Made by a program: the position numbers and the translations under genes. A model generated the notes under the pieces. That model worked only from the letters and a program-made list of their open reading frames with translations, made no database searches and was not told the origin of the DNA. DNA of 33,426 nucleotides from Bryobacterales bacterium (GTDB taxonomy: Bacteria; Acidobacteriota; Terriglobia; Bryobacterales; Bryobacteraceae), in the NCBI GenBank assembly GCA_026129915.1, contig JAHCHD010000040.1, forward strand, positions 1 through 33,426, written 5' to 3'. How positions within the stretch are numbered: position 1 is the first letter of the stretch; each line of letters opens with the position of its first letter. This document shows, one piece after another, positions 14,756 through 22,744 of the stretch.

Positions 14756-15427
14756 CTACAGTCCGCGCAGGTAGGCAAGCAGGGTTTTCTTCTTGGAGTC
14801 GCTCCAGCCGGTCATGTCCACTCCTCCAAAGAGTGCGCCCAACTCTAAGACCTTTGCATCCGGGTACTTACGGGTAATTCCAACGAGAGACTTGGTCTCC
14901 GGGGCCGACGCCTGTGCGCCATCAAAACCGTGGCAGTGTCCGCAATTCACCTCGTACGTCTGCCGCCCCTGCAGCCACTGCACCACTGCAGTTTCCATCG
15001 CTGCCCATCCTGCCTCACCTGCCGCTTGCGGTTGGCGCAGACGAACGTGCAGACTATCATCGATGATCATTGCAACCGGGAGGCCAGGGGATCCGGATCC
15101 ACGCCACCTGGCCAGGAGCACCCTGTTGCTGGCCCCGCAGTTTGAGGGAGTTGCTGCGTCGGGCGGGAGAACCAGCAGGCGCGCGATTCGCTCCTTGGCT
15201 CCGATCTTCGCCGTACGACCCGCGATAGCGCAGATCTCGGAGATGTCGCCACCTGGAACGAACACCATCAGCAGGGGTGCGCCCTCGGTAAACGTGGCTA
15301 GCTTCAGCGGCGTGCCATCCGCCCCCACTAGCGCGAGCGCAACTGCCGGTGCCCCCAGTGCGGGCAGCGCATCGCTTTGCATCCACGCGGAGGTGGTGAG
15401 GAGCAACAAAAGGAGGGCAGCGCGCAT
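14756..15427 (-). CDS. Secreted thioredoxin-like protein fused to a c-type cytochrome
   Basis: A 223-residue exported protein. A signal peptide (MRAALLLLLLTTSAWM) is followed by a peroxiredoxin/thioredoxin-like segment (about 25-135: LGAPAVALALVGADGTPLKL, APLLMVFVPGGDISEIC), in which no CxxC is seen; cysteines stand singly. The C-terminal part (about 150-223) is a small class I cytochrome c with CGHCH (162-166) for covalent heme and Met205 (GGVDMTGWSD) as probable sixth ligand. It would act as a periplasmic electron carrier or a redox sensor. The ATG at 15427 fits the signal peptide; the frame further upstream is not. It is divergent from the symporter gene and 54 bases upstream of the PAAR gene on the same strand. 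Confidence 0.82.
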   Translation of the reverse strand: MRAALLLLLLTTSAWMQSDALPALGAPAVALALVGADGTPLKLATFTEGAPLLMVFVPGGDISEICAIAGRTAKIGAKERIARLLVLPPDAATPSNCGASNRVLLARWRGSGSPGLPVAMIIDDSLHVRLRQPQAAGEAGWAAMETAVVQWLQGRQTYEVNCGHCHGFDGAQASAPETKSLVGITRKYPDAKVLELGALFGGVDMTGWSDSKKKTLLAYLRGL

Positions 15428-15629
15428 GCTTCCAGGATAGATGAGACCCATATGAGGCACCGCCGAGACGCTCGCACGCATGGAATCCGTCCGCCCTCTA
15501 TTCCGTCCCGTATCTCAGCAGGGGTATACTCGCTAGTTTCCCCGCTTCCGCGCATCGGTGCTGCAACACCACTGCAATTCAGTAGCACGGCAAGCGGAAT
15601 GCATCGCTCAGGAAATCCCGAGGAAGCAC

Positions 15630-17411
15630 GTGCAACTCACCATTATCGATTTTGCCGTCATTGCAGCCTACTTTCTGCTGAACATTGGTATCGGTTTGGC
15701 CTACCGAAACCGCGCCAGCAAGAGCATCGACGACTTCTTCGTCTCTGGGCGCAGTGTCACATGGTGGCTGGCCGGTACTTCCATGGTGGCCACCACCTTC
15801 GCCGCGGATACGCCCCTTGCCGTGACGGGCATGGTGGCCCGCAACGGCATCGCGGGGAACTGGTTGTGGTGGAACTTTGTGTTCAGCGGCATGATGACGG
15901 TGTTTCTCTATGCGCGCCTGTGGCGGCGATCGGGCGTACTTACCGACGTGGAATTCGCTGAGATCCGCTACTCCGGAAAGCCAGCCGCCATCCTGCGCGG
16001 CTTCCGCGCCATCTATCTGGGCGTCCCCATCAACTGCATGGTAATTGGCTGGGTGAACCTCGCCATGGTGAAGATCCTGGGCCTGCTGCTGGGCGTCTCC
16101 AAGGAAGAGGCTATCCTCATTGTCTTTGGAATTATTGCCATTACGTCGGTAGTTTCGTCTCTCTCTGGCTTATGGGGCGTGATGATCACCGACATGGTGC
16201 AGTTCACCATCATGATGGGCATGACCATCACTTTGTCGGTGTATGCCGTGGATGCCGTGGGCGGCATCGGGGCCATGAAGGAGAAATTGATGGCTGTGGA
16301 TGCCGCGCGCGGCGTCACCGCGGGCAGTTCCGATTCCGTGCTCAGCTTCATTCCTGACCTAAACTCCGCCTGGATGCCTTTTGTGGCGTTCTTTGCTTAC
16401 CTGGCCGTGAACTGGTGGGCAAGCTGGTACCCTGGCGCCGAACCGGGCGGCGGCGGGTATATCGCCCAGCGCATGCTGAGTGCCAAGGACGAAAAGCACT
16501 CGCTGCTGGCCACGCTGTGGTTCAACATCGCGCACTATGCCATCCGCCCCTGGCCTTGGATCCTCATTGGGCTTAGCACGCTGATTCTCTATCCAGGCTT
16601 GGCCGACCCGGAAACGGGCTATGTAATGGTGATGATCGACCACCTGCCGCCTGCGTTGCGTGGACTGATGATCGCCAGCTTCCTTGCCGCGTACATGTCC
16701 ACCATCTCTACCCAGCTCAATTGGGGAGCGAGCTATATCGTGAATGACTTCTACCGCCGTTTCTTCAGGCCATCGGCGCCCGATTCCCACTACGTGATGA
16801 TTTCGCGTGTTAGCACCGTGGTCCTAACGATTCTGGCAGCTCTGGTTACGTACGTGATCGATTCCATCGCCGGGGCTTATCAGCTTCTGATGGCGATCGG
16901 CGCAGGAACTGGCGGTGTGTTGCTGCTGCGCTGGTATTGGTGGCGGGTGAACGCCTGGAGCGAAATCTCCGCGATGGTTGCCAGCTTCATTGTTTCGGTG
17001 TTTCTCCAGAAGGTGATGGGCTGGGATTCCCAAACTCCCGACGGGTTCGCGTACGTGCTGTTCTGGACGGTGGGTATCACCACCGTGGTATGGGTGGGGA
17101 CCACCTATCTCACCAAGCCCGAGCCCGACGCCACCCTGGTAGCCTTCTACCGCCGCGTGAAACCCGAATTGCTGGGCTGGCGCCACGTAGCAGCCCTCGC
17201 GCCGGAAGTGAAGCCAAAGAACGACCTCGTTCCCAACTTGCTCGACTGGGCCGCCGGATGCATCATGGTGCTGTGCGCCCTCTTCGGCGTGGGCAGCATC
17301 ATTTTGATGGACTATGGGAAGGGTGCGTTGCTGATCGCTGGTGCACTGGCCTCGGCCGGATACATCTACTGGGATTTCAACAGGCGCGGGTGGAGTTCGG
17401 CGGTTGAATAG
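15630..17411 (+). CDS. Sodium:solute symporter (SSS family)
   Basis: A 593-residue inner-membrane transporter of the SSS/SGLT family with about 14 membrane helices. Recognisable parts: IIDFAVIAAYFLLNIGIGLAYRN at the start, the SIDDFFVSGRSVTWWLAGTSMVATTFAADTPLAVTG segment with helix 1-2 family features, and SFLAAYMSTISTQLNWGASYIVNDFYRRF, the region of the sodium site. Members carry sugars, amino acids, or organic acids with sodium; the WW and Trp-rich stretches and the DUF1080 neighbour suggest a sugar or glycoside. The GTG at 15630 is taken as start; GAGGAAG stands just before it, at a short distance of three bases. The DUF1080 gene follows after 46 bases, probably in the same transcript. Confidence 0.9.
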   Translation: MQLTIIDFAVIAAYFLLNIGIGLAYRNRASKSIDDFFVSGRSVTWWLAGTSMVATTFAADTPLAVTGMVARNGIAGNWLWWNFVFSGMMTVFLYARLWRRSGVLTDVEFAEIRYSGKPAAILRGFRAIYLGVPINCMVIGWVNLAMVKILGLLLGVSKEEAILIVFGIIAITSVVSSLSGLWGVMITDMVQFTIMMGMTITLSVYAVDAVGGIGAMKEKLMAVDAARGVTAGSSDSVLSFIPDLNSAWMPFVAFFAYLAVNWWASWYPGAEPGGGGYIAQRMLSAKDEKHSLLATLWFNIAHYAIRPWPWILIGLSTLILYPGLADPETGYVMVMIDHLPPALRGLMIASFLAAYMSTISTQLNWGASYIVNDFYRRFFRPSAPDSHYVMISRVSTVVLTILAALVTYVIDSIAGAYQLLMAIGAGTGGVLLLRWYWWRVNAWSEISAMVASFIVSVFLQKVMGWDSQTPDGFAYVLFWTVGITTVVWVGTTYLTKPEPDATLVAFYRRVKPELLGWRHVAALAPEVKPKNDLVPNLLDWAAGCIMVLCALFGVGSIILMDYGKGALLIAGALASAGYIYWDFNRRGWSSAVE

Positions 17412-17457
17412 ACACGCCCGTTGCTGATACGCTCACCGGACGGAGGGTCCATCTGCC

Positions 17458-18240
17458 ATGCGCCAGGTATTCGCGGTATTCGCAATCGTTGCCATGCTCT
17501 CGATGGTGCTGTGGAGCAACGGCCCGGGGATGGATGTGGATAAGGACTTCCGCGGGGATGCCCCCTACCTGGTAAGCGACGGATGGATTCCGCTGCTGAA
17601 CGGGAAGGACCTCAGCGGCTGGCGGGCGCAGGAGGGGATGGGCGAAAACACCTGGCTTACCACAAAGGCCGTGTTGTTCGACATCCTGAAGGACCCGAAG
17701 GCTCTTGGGGCGCGCCCGGAACCCGGCGACCGCATTCTGAACGGACCCACTGGCCGCACTGTCAACCTGGTTACCAACATGAAGCACGGCGACGTCGAAC
17801 TGTACGTCGAATACATGGTTCCGCGAGGTTCCAACTCTGGCGTCTACCTGCAGGGGCTCTATGAAATTCAGGTCTTCGATAGCTGGGGCGTGGCCACTCC
17901 GCAAACCACCGACAGCGGCAGTATCTACCACCGCTGGATCAACGAGAAGCCCGTGGGCGGTTCGGCGGCCAAGGTGAATGCCAGTCGCCAGCCCGGCCAA
18001 TGGCAAAGCTTCCACGCGTGGTTCCGCGCCCCACGCTTCGACACCAGCGGCAAGAAGATCGCCAATGCCCGCTTTGACAAGGTGCTACACAATGGCGTGC
18101 TGGTGCAGCAGAACGTGGAGCTTGAAGGCGGCACGCGTGCCCACATGCCAATTCCGGAAGCGGCGCTGAATCCGCTAATGCTGCAGGGCGATCACGGGCC
18201 GGTGGCGTTCCGGAATATCTACTACCGGTCGCTGCCGTAG
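17458..18240 (+). CDS. DUF1080 (3-keto-disaccharide hydrolase domain) protein
   Basis: A 260-residue exported protein with an N-terminal signal or anchor (QVFAVFAIVAMLSMVLW) and the DUF1080 beta-sandwich typical of Planctomycetes, Bacteroidetes and Acidobacteria: GWIPLLNGKDLSGWRAQ, NLVTNMKHGDVELYVEYMVP, RGSNSGVYLQGLYEIQVFDSW and the final LMLQGDHGPVAFRNIYYRSL. Some members hydrolyse 3-keto-glycosides made by FAD-linked or NAD-linked dehydrogenases; the fold is concanavalin-like. It lies 46 bases after the symporter gene with GGAGGG before the ATG. The likely job is periplasmic processing of an oxidised sugar that the symporter imports; this is inference. Confidence 0.9.
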   Translation: MRQVFAVFAIVAMLSMVLWSNGPGMDVDKDFRGDAPYLVSDGWIPLLNGKDLSGWRAQEGMGENTWLTTKAVLFDILKDPKALGARPEPGDRILNGPTGRTVNLVTNMKHGDVELYVEYMVPRGSNSGVYLQGLYEIQVFDSWGVATPQTTDSGSIYHRWINEKPVGGSAAKVNASRQPGQWQSFHAWFRAPRFDTSGKKIANARFDKVLHNGVLVQQNVELEGGTRAHMPIPEAALNPLMLQGDHGPVAFRNIYYRSLP

Positions 18241-18372
18241 GGAAACGTCGAGGTCGCGGCTGCGCAGTCGTTCCCGGTTCTCACTTGGGTTGGGGCGCTG
18301 ATTCCCTGCGCCGCTCTATTCGGGTCACAACCGCGCTACCATGCCTTAGTAACGGAGGGGCGTGCCCTAGCG

Positions 18373-19368
18373 ATGGATGCGATTCTGGAACTCGATATGG
18401 TTTCAAAGCGTTACGGCGAGACTCTGGCCGTAGACCGTGTTTCGCTTGCCATCCGGCGCGGCAGTTTCTTCGGGCTGCTCGGCCCCAGCGGCTGCGGCAA
18501 AACCACCACCTTGCGGATGATTGCGGGCTTTGAAACGCCCGACACCGGCGATATCCGTCTGAACGGCAAGTCCATCACCGCGCTCAGGCCGTACGAGCGG
18601 CGCATCAATACGGTGTTCCAGAACTATGCCCTGTTCCCGCACCTCAGCGTGCTTGGCAATGTGGGGTTTGGCCTTCGCGGGGTACCCAAGGCTGAAGCGG
18701 GCCGCCGGGCCAGCGAGGCACTCGCGCTGGTGCGGCTGACGGGTAAGGAGGATCGCTATCCCTCTCAACTGTCGGGGGGCGAGAAACAGCGGGCGGCGCT
18801 GGCTCGCTCGCTGGTGCTCCAGCCCGAAGTACTGCTGCTGGACGAACCGTTGTCGGCGTTGGATGCACGACTGCGAGACGAGGTTCGCCAGGAGTTGATC
18901 AGCCTGCAAAAGCAACTGGGAATCACGTTTCTGTTGGTGACACATGACCAGGAAGAGGCCATGTCGCTGTGTGAAGAAATCGCCATTCTCAACCACGGTC
19001 GTCTGATGCAGACTGGTTCCCCGCGTGACCTGTATCTGGCCCCGGTATCGCGCTTTGTCGCGGGCTTCCTGGGCAAGGTGAACTGGATCAACGGCTTTGG
19101 CGTGAGGCCGGAAGCGGTGCGCGTGGCTACGGATAATGCGCCTACAGGCGCGCGCACCATGGACGCGCAAGTGCGCCACGCGATGTTCCTCGGCAACTGC
19201 CTGCACGTCGAGGCGGCACTGCCCAACGGCGGGCTCGTAGTGGCTGAAACCTCGCGCTTCAACGGCCATTACCGCAATGGCGACGACGTGAGACTGTGGT
19301 GGCATCCGCAGGACGAAATCCACCTGCCCGAGGCATCACCTGCCGAGACGCCTGCGGAGTTGCTGTGA
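18373..19368 (+). CDS. potA: Polyamine ABC transporter ATP-binding protein (PotA-like)
   Basis: The ATPase of a spermidine/putrescine-type importer, 331 residues. Walker A GPSGCGKTT, Q-loop in NTVFQNYALFPHLSV, signature LSGGEKQR, Walker B LLLDEPLSALD and switch VTHDQEEAM are all intact. The C-terminal part from about residue 240 is the shorter OB-like regulatory domain. The ATG at 18373 starts the family sequence; GGAGGGG lies 12 bases upstream, a longer gap than usual. It overlaps potB by four bases (GTGA), the first of three overlapping junctions in the potABCD operon. Substrate naming rests on the whole operon layout, not on this subunit. Confidence 0.9.
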   Translation: MDAILELDMVSKRYGETLAVDRVSLAIRRGSFFGLLGPSGCGKTTTLRMIAGFETPDTGDIRLNGKSITALRPYERRINTVFQNYALFPHLSVLGNVGFGLRGVPKAEAGRRASEALALVRLTGKEDRYPSQLSGGEKQRAALARSLVLQPEVLLLDEPLSALDARLRDEVRQELISLQKQLGITFLLVTHDQEEAMSLCEEIAILNHGRLMQTGSPRDLYLAPVSRFVAGFLGKVNWINGFGVRPEAVRVATDNAPTGARTMDAQVRHAMFLGNCLHVEAALPNGGLVVAETSRFNGHYRNGDDVRLWWHPQDEIHLPEASPAETPAELL

Positions 19369-20192
19369 GGTGGCGCGGGCTGTTCCTGGCGCCGGCGTGG
19401 CTCACCATGGCCGCGCTGTTTCTGTTGCCTATGGCCGTCGTGCTGGCCTACAGTTTGCTTTCGCGCGGCACTTACGGCGGACAGGGCCTTCCGTGGACCC
19501 CCGAAAACTACGCGAGGATGATTGACCCGCTGTACCTGGGCATACTGGCAAGGTCGTTCCTGCTGGCAGGCGCGGTGACCGTACTCTGTGTCCCACTAGC
19601 CTTTCCCCTTGCGCTGTTCATTTCGCGTTCCGGCAAGCACAAGCTGCTTTGGTTGAACCTGGTGATGCTGCCGTTCTTCACCAGCCTGCTGGTGCGCACC
19701 TATGCCTGGATGTTTTTGCTACGCGATACCGGCTTGATCAACGCCATGTTGATGAAGCTGGGCGTCATTAGTGCGCCGCTACCATTGCTGTATAACGACG
19801 GAGCGGTTTTGCTGGGTCTGGTTTACAGTTACTTGCCCTTCATGGTGCTGCCGGTATACGCGACACTCGAACGGGTGGAGCCTGCCCTGCTTGAAGCTGC
19901 CGCGGACCTCGGCGAGCGGCCATGGGGCGTGACGCGTCGCGTGTTGCTGCCGCTCGCGAAACCGGGAATCCTTGCGGGCGCCTTGCTGGTGTTCATCCCC
20001 TCGCTGGGCTCCTACCTCACGCCAGATCTGCTGGGCGGAGGCAAGAGCATCCTCATCGGCAACGTCATCCAGAACCAGTTCACCAGCGCCCGCGACTGGC
20101 CTTTCGGTGCGGCGCTTTCCATCTGTCTGATGCTGCTAGTTCTGGGTATGCTGCGCTTGTGGGAATCGCGTGGCGGAGGCGAACTCGGATGA
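19365..20192 (+). CDS. potB: Polyamine ABC transporter permease (PotB-like)
   Basis: One of the two membrane permeases of the importer, 275 residues, with six predicted membrane helices and the EAA-type contact loop LLEAAADLGERPWGVTRRVLLPLAKPG that docks to PotA. Family features include PFFTSLLVRTYAWMFLLRDTG and FIPSLGSYLTPDLLGG. The GTG start at 19365 overlaps the stop codon of potA in GTGA, which argues for translational coupling; an upstream ATG in the same frame lies deep in potA and is not used. The stop overlaps the potC ATG. Confidence 0.92.
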   Translation: MRWRGLFLAPAWLTMAALFLLPMAVVLAYSLLSRGTYGGQGLPWTPENYARMIDPLYLGILARSFLLAGAVTVLCVPLAFPLALFISRSGKHKLLWLNLVMLPFFTSLLVRTYAWMFLLRDTGLINAMLMKLGVISAPLPLLYNDGAVLLGLVYSYLPFMVLPVYATLERVEPALLEAAADLGERPWGVTRRVLLPLAKPGILAGALLVFIPSLGSYLTPDLLGGGKSILIGNVIQNQFTSARDWPFGAALSICLMLLVLGMLRLWESRGGGELG

Positions 20193-20962
20193 GCAGCCTG
20201 CGCGTCAGCCGTACCCTTCGTGCCGGAGCCGGTATCGTCTTCGCATTCCTCTACATGCCGCTGCTGGCATTGATTGCATTCAGCGTGAACGATTCCTCCA
20301 GCACCGTGTGGGAAGGCTTCAGCCTGCGCTGGTACGAGGAACTTTGGAACGATCCGCAGATACTCGCGGCTACCGCGAACAGCCTCACCATCGCGTTTAC
20401 TAGCACTTGCCTTTCCACGATCATCGGCACGCTCGCTGCCTATGCGTTGTGGAAACGTCGCTCGCGCATGCTGATGAGCACGGTGTATCTTTCGCTGGTG
20501 ACGCCTGAGATCGTAATGGGTGTGGCTTTGCTGGCGCTTTACCAGGCCGTGTTTCGCTTCATGGATATCCGCCTGGGCATGCACACAGTGATCCTTGCGC
20601 ATGTTTCCTTCTGCATCTCCTACGTGGTGCTGGTGGTGCTGGCACGGTTGCGCACGATGGACGGGACGCTCGAGGAAGCGGCGCTCGACTTGGGCGCCAC
20701 TGAGTTCCAGGCCTTTTACCGCGTCACTCTGCCTGGATTGACGCCGGCTATCGCAGCCGCGGCGCTGCTCGCCTTTAGTACGTCCTTCGACGATTACGTC
20801 ATCACCAGCCTGGTGGCCGGCGTCGATTCCGAAACCCTGCCCATGTTGATTTACGCCAAGGCGCGGCGCGCCATCAGCCCTTCGGTGAATGCGCTCTGCG
20901 CTGTGATCGTTGTCGTGATTGGCAGTTTGGTACTGGCTGCCCAGAGGTTACAGGGACGATGA
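20189..20962 (+). CDS. potC: Polyamine ABC transporter permease (PotC-like)
   Basis: The second membrane permease, 257 residues. It begins RAGAGIVFAFLYMPLLALIAFSVNDS, continues with WYEELWNDPQILAATANSL and has the EAA loop LEEAALDLGATEFQAFYRVTLPGLTPAI, followed by STSFDDYVITSLVAG, all typical of PotC. The ATG at 20189 sits in ATGA with the potB stop, and its own stop overlaps the potD start in the same way. Confidence 0.92.
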   Translation: MSSLRVSRTLRAGAGIVFAFLYMPLLALIAFSVNDSSSTVWEGFSLRWYEELWNDPQILAATANSLTIAFTSTCLSTIIGTLAAYALWKRRSRMLMSTVYLSLVTPEIVMGVALLALYQAVFRFMDIRLGMHTVILAHVSFCISYVVLVVLARLRTMDGTLEEAALDLGATEFQAFYRVTLPGLTPAIAAAALLAFSTSFDDYVITSLVAGVDSETLPMLIYAKARRAISPSVNALCAVIVVVIGSLVLAAQRLQGR

Positions 20963-21981
20963 AGCGCCGCATGTTCTTCCTGGGCCTCGCCGGGCTCGCC
21001 GGATGCACGCGCGATGTCCGCCCGCGCCTGAACGTTTACAACTGGAGCGAGTACATCGCGCCCGACAGCGTACATACTTTCGAGAAGGAGTTCGGCGTCC
21101 GCGTCCATTACTCCATTTACGAAAGCAATGAGGAATTGCTCGCGAAGGTGTTCAGTGGAAACTCGGGTTGGGACGTTATCTTTCCATCGCACTATTTCCT
21201 GAAGCCGCTGCACGAGAACGACCTACTGGCGCCTCTCGATGCCGGGCGACTGCCGTTGCTAAGCAACCTCAGCCCCGAGATGCAGCAACCCGCGTGGGAC
21301 CGCAGCCTCGATTGGGGCCTTCCCTATATGCTGGGCGCAGCGGGCATTATCCACCAGCGGACAGTGCCCGCCGCCGAACAAAGCTGGGAGCTACTGTGGC
21401 GCGATGATCTTCGGGGCAAGGTGACAATGCTGGACGATCCGGCGGATACGATTGGTGCGGCGCTGCTCAAACTCGGGCTGCCGCTCAATAGCACTGCGCC
21501 TTCAGCGCTGCATGCCGCAAAAGAGGCGCTTATTGCGCAAAAACGCATCTTGAGAGCCTACCTGAACTCGGAGGCGCGCCAGCAGTTGGTGGCGGGCGAC
21601 CTGCAGGCTTCGCACCTGTGGACCACCACGTCGCTGCTCGCCATGGAGGAGACCGATCGGCTTGCGTTCTACTACCCGCGCGAGGGTTTTGCGCGCTATG
21701 CCGACTGCGCTGTGATCCTGAAGGAAAGCAACCGCGGCGAACTGGCTCATGAATTCCTGAACTTCCTGTTACGCCCGGAAATCGCGGCGGCCAACGCTGC
21801 CGAAGCGCTTACCACTACGGCCAATCAGAAAGCGCGCCCATTTCTGCCCGACGAACTTCGAGAAAGCACCGCGCTGTTTCCCGATGCGGAAACGCTTGCC
21901 CGAGGGCAGTGGTTCGAGCCCATGCCGCCAGGTGCACAGCGGCTGCGCGATCGCATCTGGACGGAGGTGAAGGCGCAGTAA
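20959..21981 (+). CDS. potD: Polyamine-binding lipoprotein (PotD-like)
   Basis: The extracytoplasmic binding protein of the importer, 340 residues. A short signal with lipobox GLAGLAGC (Cys16) implies a membrane-anchored lipoprotein, in contrast to the soluble periplasmic PotD of enteric bacteria. The family start NVYNWSEYIAPDSVHTFEKEFG is clear, followed by SGNSGWDVIFPSHYFL, LPYMLGAAGIIHQ, DDPADTIGAALLKLG and AFYYPREGFARYADCAVI. The aromatic and acidic positions of the polyamine pocket (Trp/Tyr, Asp/Glu) look present, though the exact ligand (putrescine or spermidine) cannot be told. It completes the potABCD order with ATGA overlap. Confidence 0.9.
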   Translation: MKRRMFFLGLAGLAGCTRDVRPRLNVYNWSEYIAPDSVHTFEKEFGVRVHYSIYESNEELLAKVFSGNSGWDVIFPSHYFLKPLHENDLLAPLDAGRLPLLSNLSPEMQQPAWDRSLDWGLPYMLGAAGIIHQRTVPAAEQSWELLWRDDLRGKVTMLDDPADTIGAALLKLGLPLNSTAPSALHAAKEALIAQKRILRAYLNSEARQQLVAGDLQASHLWTTTSLLAMEETDRLAFYYPREGFARYADCAVILKESNRGELAHEFLNFLLRPEIAAANAAEALTTTANQKARPFLPDELRESTALFPDAETLARGQWFEPMPPGAQRLRDRIWTEVKAQ

Positions 21982-22045
21982 ACACTTTTTAGTCCTGACT
22001 CCCGCCGGGCAGGAATCTGCGAAGATCACGATAGCGAACACAACC

Positions 22046-22603
22046 ATGGCTCCAATGACCGACAGCCCCTTTGCCGTCCTCACCACCGTGGTGGCGCCGG
22101 CCATTCTCACCAATGCCTGCTCCGTGCTGGCATTGGGCACCAGCAACCGCATCGCCCGTGTGGTGGATCGAGTCCGTGTGATCTCAGACCGCATCATGGC
22201 TCTGCCCGCTGACGACCCGGAGTGTCTCTACTGGGAGAAGCAACTTGTCGGGCTGCGGCAGCGCGCGCGCTCCCTGTTCTGGGCCTTGCGGCTGATCTAC
22301 GCCGCACTTGGAGCTTTTGCATCTGCGGCGCTGATTGCGATTGTTGGTTCCGCGCTGGCCGTGACGGGCATGGAGCCGGTCTTCCAAGCCTCAGCGATTG
22401 CCGGGTTGATTGTTGGTACCGCCGGGGTGGCGGGTCTTGCGGTTGGCTGCGTGCTGATGGTCACTGAAGTGAGGCTGGCCCTCAGCCAAACCCAGGAAGA
22501 AGCGGAGTTTGCCTCAGCTCACCACTCCGTCTCCGGCATTGGCAGGACGAGTCCTGCGGCGCAGCCAATGCCCCCGCCCCCCGCGGGTGGCGGAGTGCTT
22601 TAG
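22046..22603 (+). CDS. DUF2721 family membrane protein
   Basis: A 185-residue membrane protein with the DUF2721 layout: a first helix with FAVLTTVVAPAILTNACSVLALGTSNRIARVVDRVR, a short cytoplasmic helical stretch with QLVGLRQRARSLFWALRLIYAALGAFASAALIAI, and a third hydrophobic pair with AGLIVGTAGVAGLAVGCVLM. The C-terminus is a flexible Pro/Gly-rich tail. Function is unknown. The ATG at 22046 has no strong ribosome binding site; a second ATG lies three codons in. It is 64 bases after potD and could be read from the same transcript. Confidence 0.8.
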   Translation: MAPMTDSPFAVLTTVVAPAILTNACSVLALGTSNRIARVVDRVRVISDRIMALPADDPECLYWEKQLVGLRQRARSLFWALRLIYAALGAFASAALIAIVGSALAVTGMEPVFQASAIAGLIVGTAGVAGLAVGCVLMVTEVRLALSQTQEEAEFASAHHSVSGIGRTSPAAQPMPPPPAGGGVL

Positions 22604-22744
22604 CGCGCTGGTTTATGCAACGGTCCCGATGCCATCGCCGTGGCCGAAGACATCTTGGATAGTGGCGGTGGCCCCTGCAACTGGCTCCAAATGGACTGCT
22701 GCGATTGCCCACGCAAGTCGCAGTGCTATGCTTCGCCTCACCTG

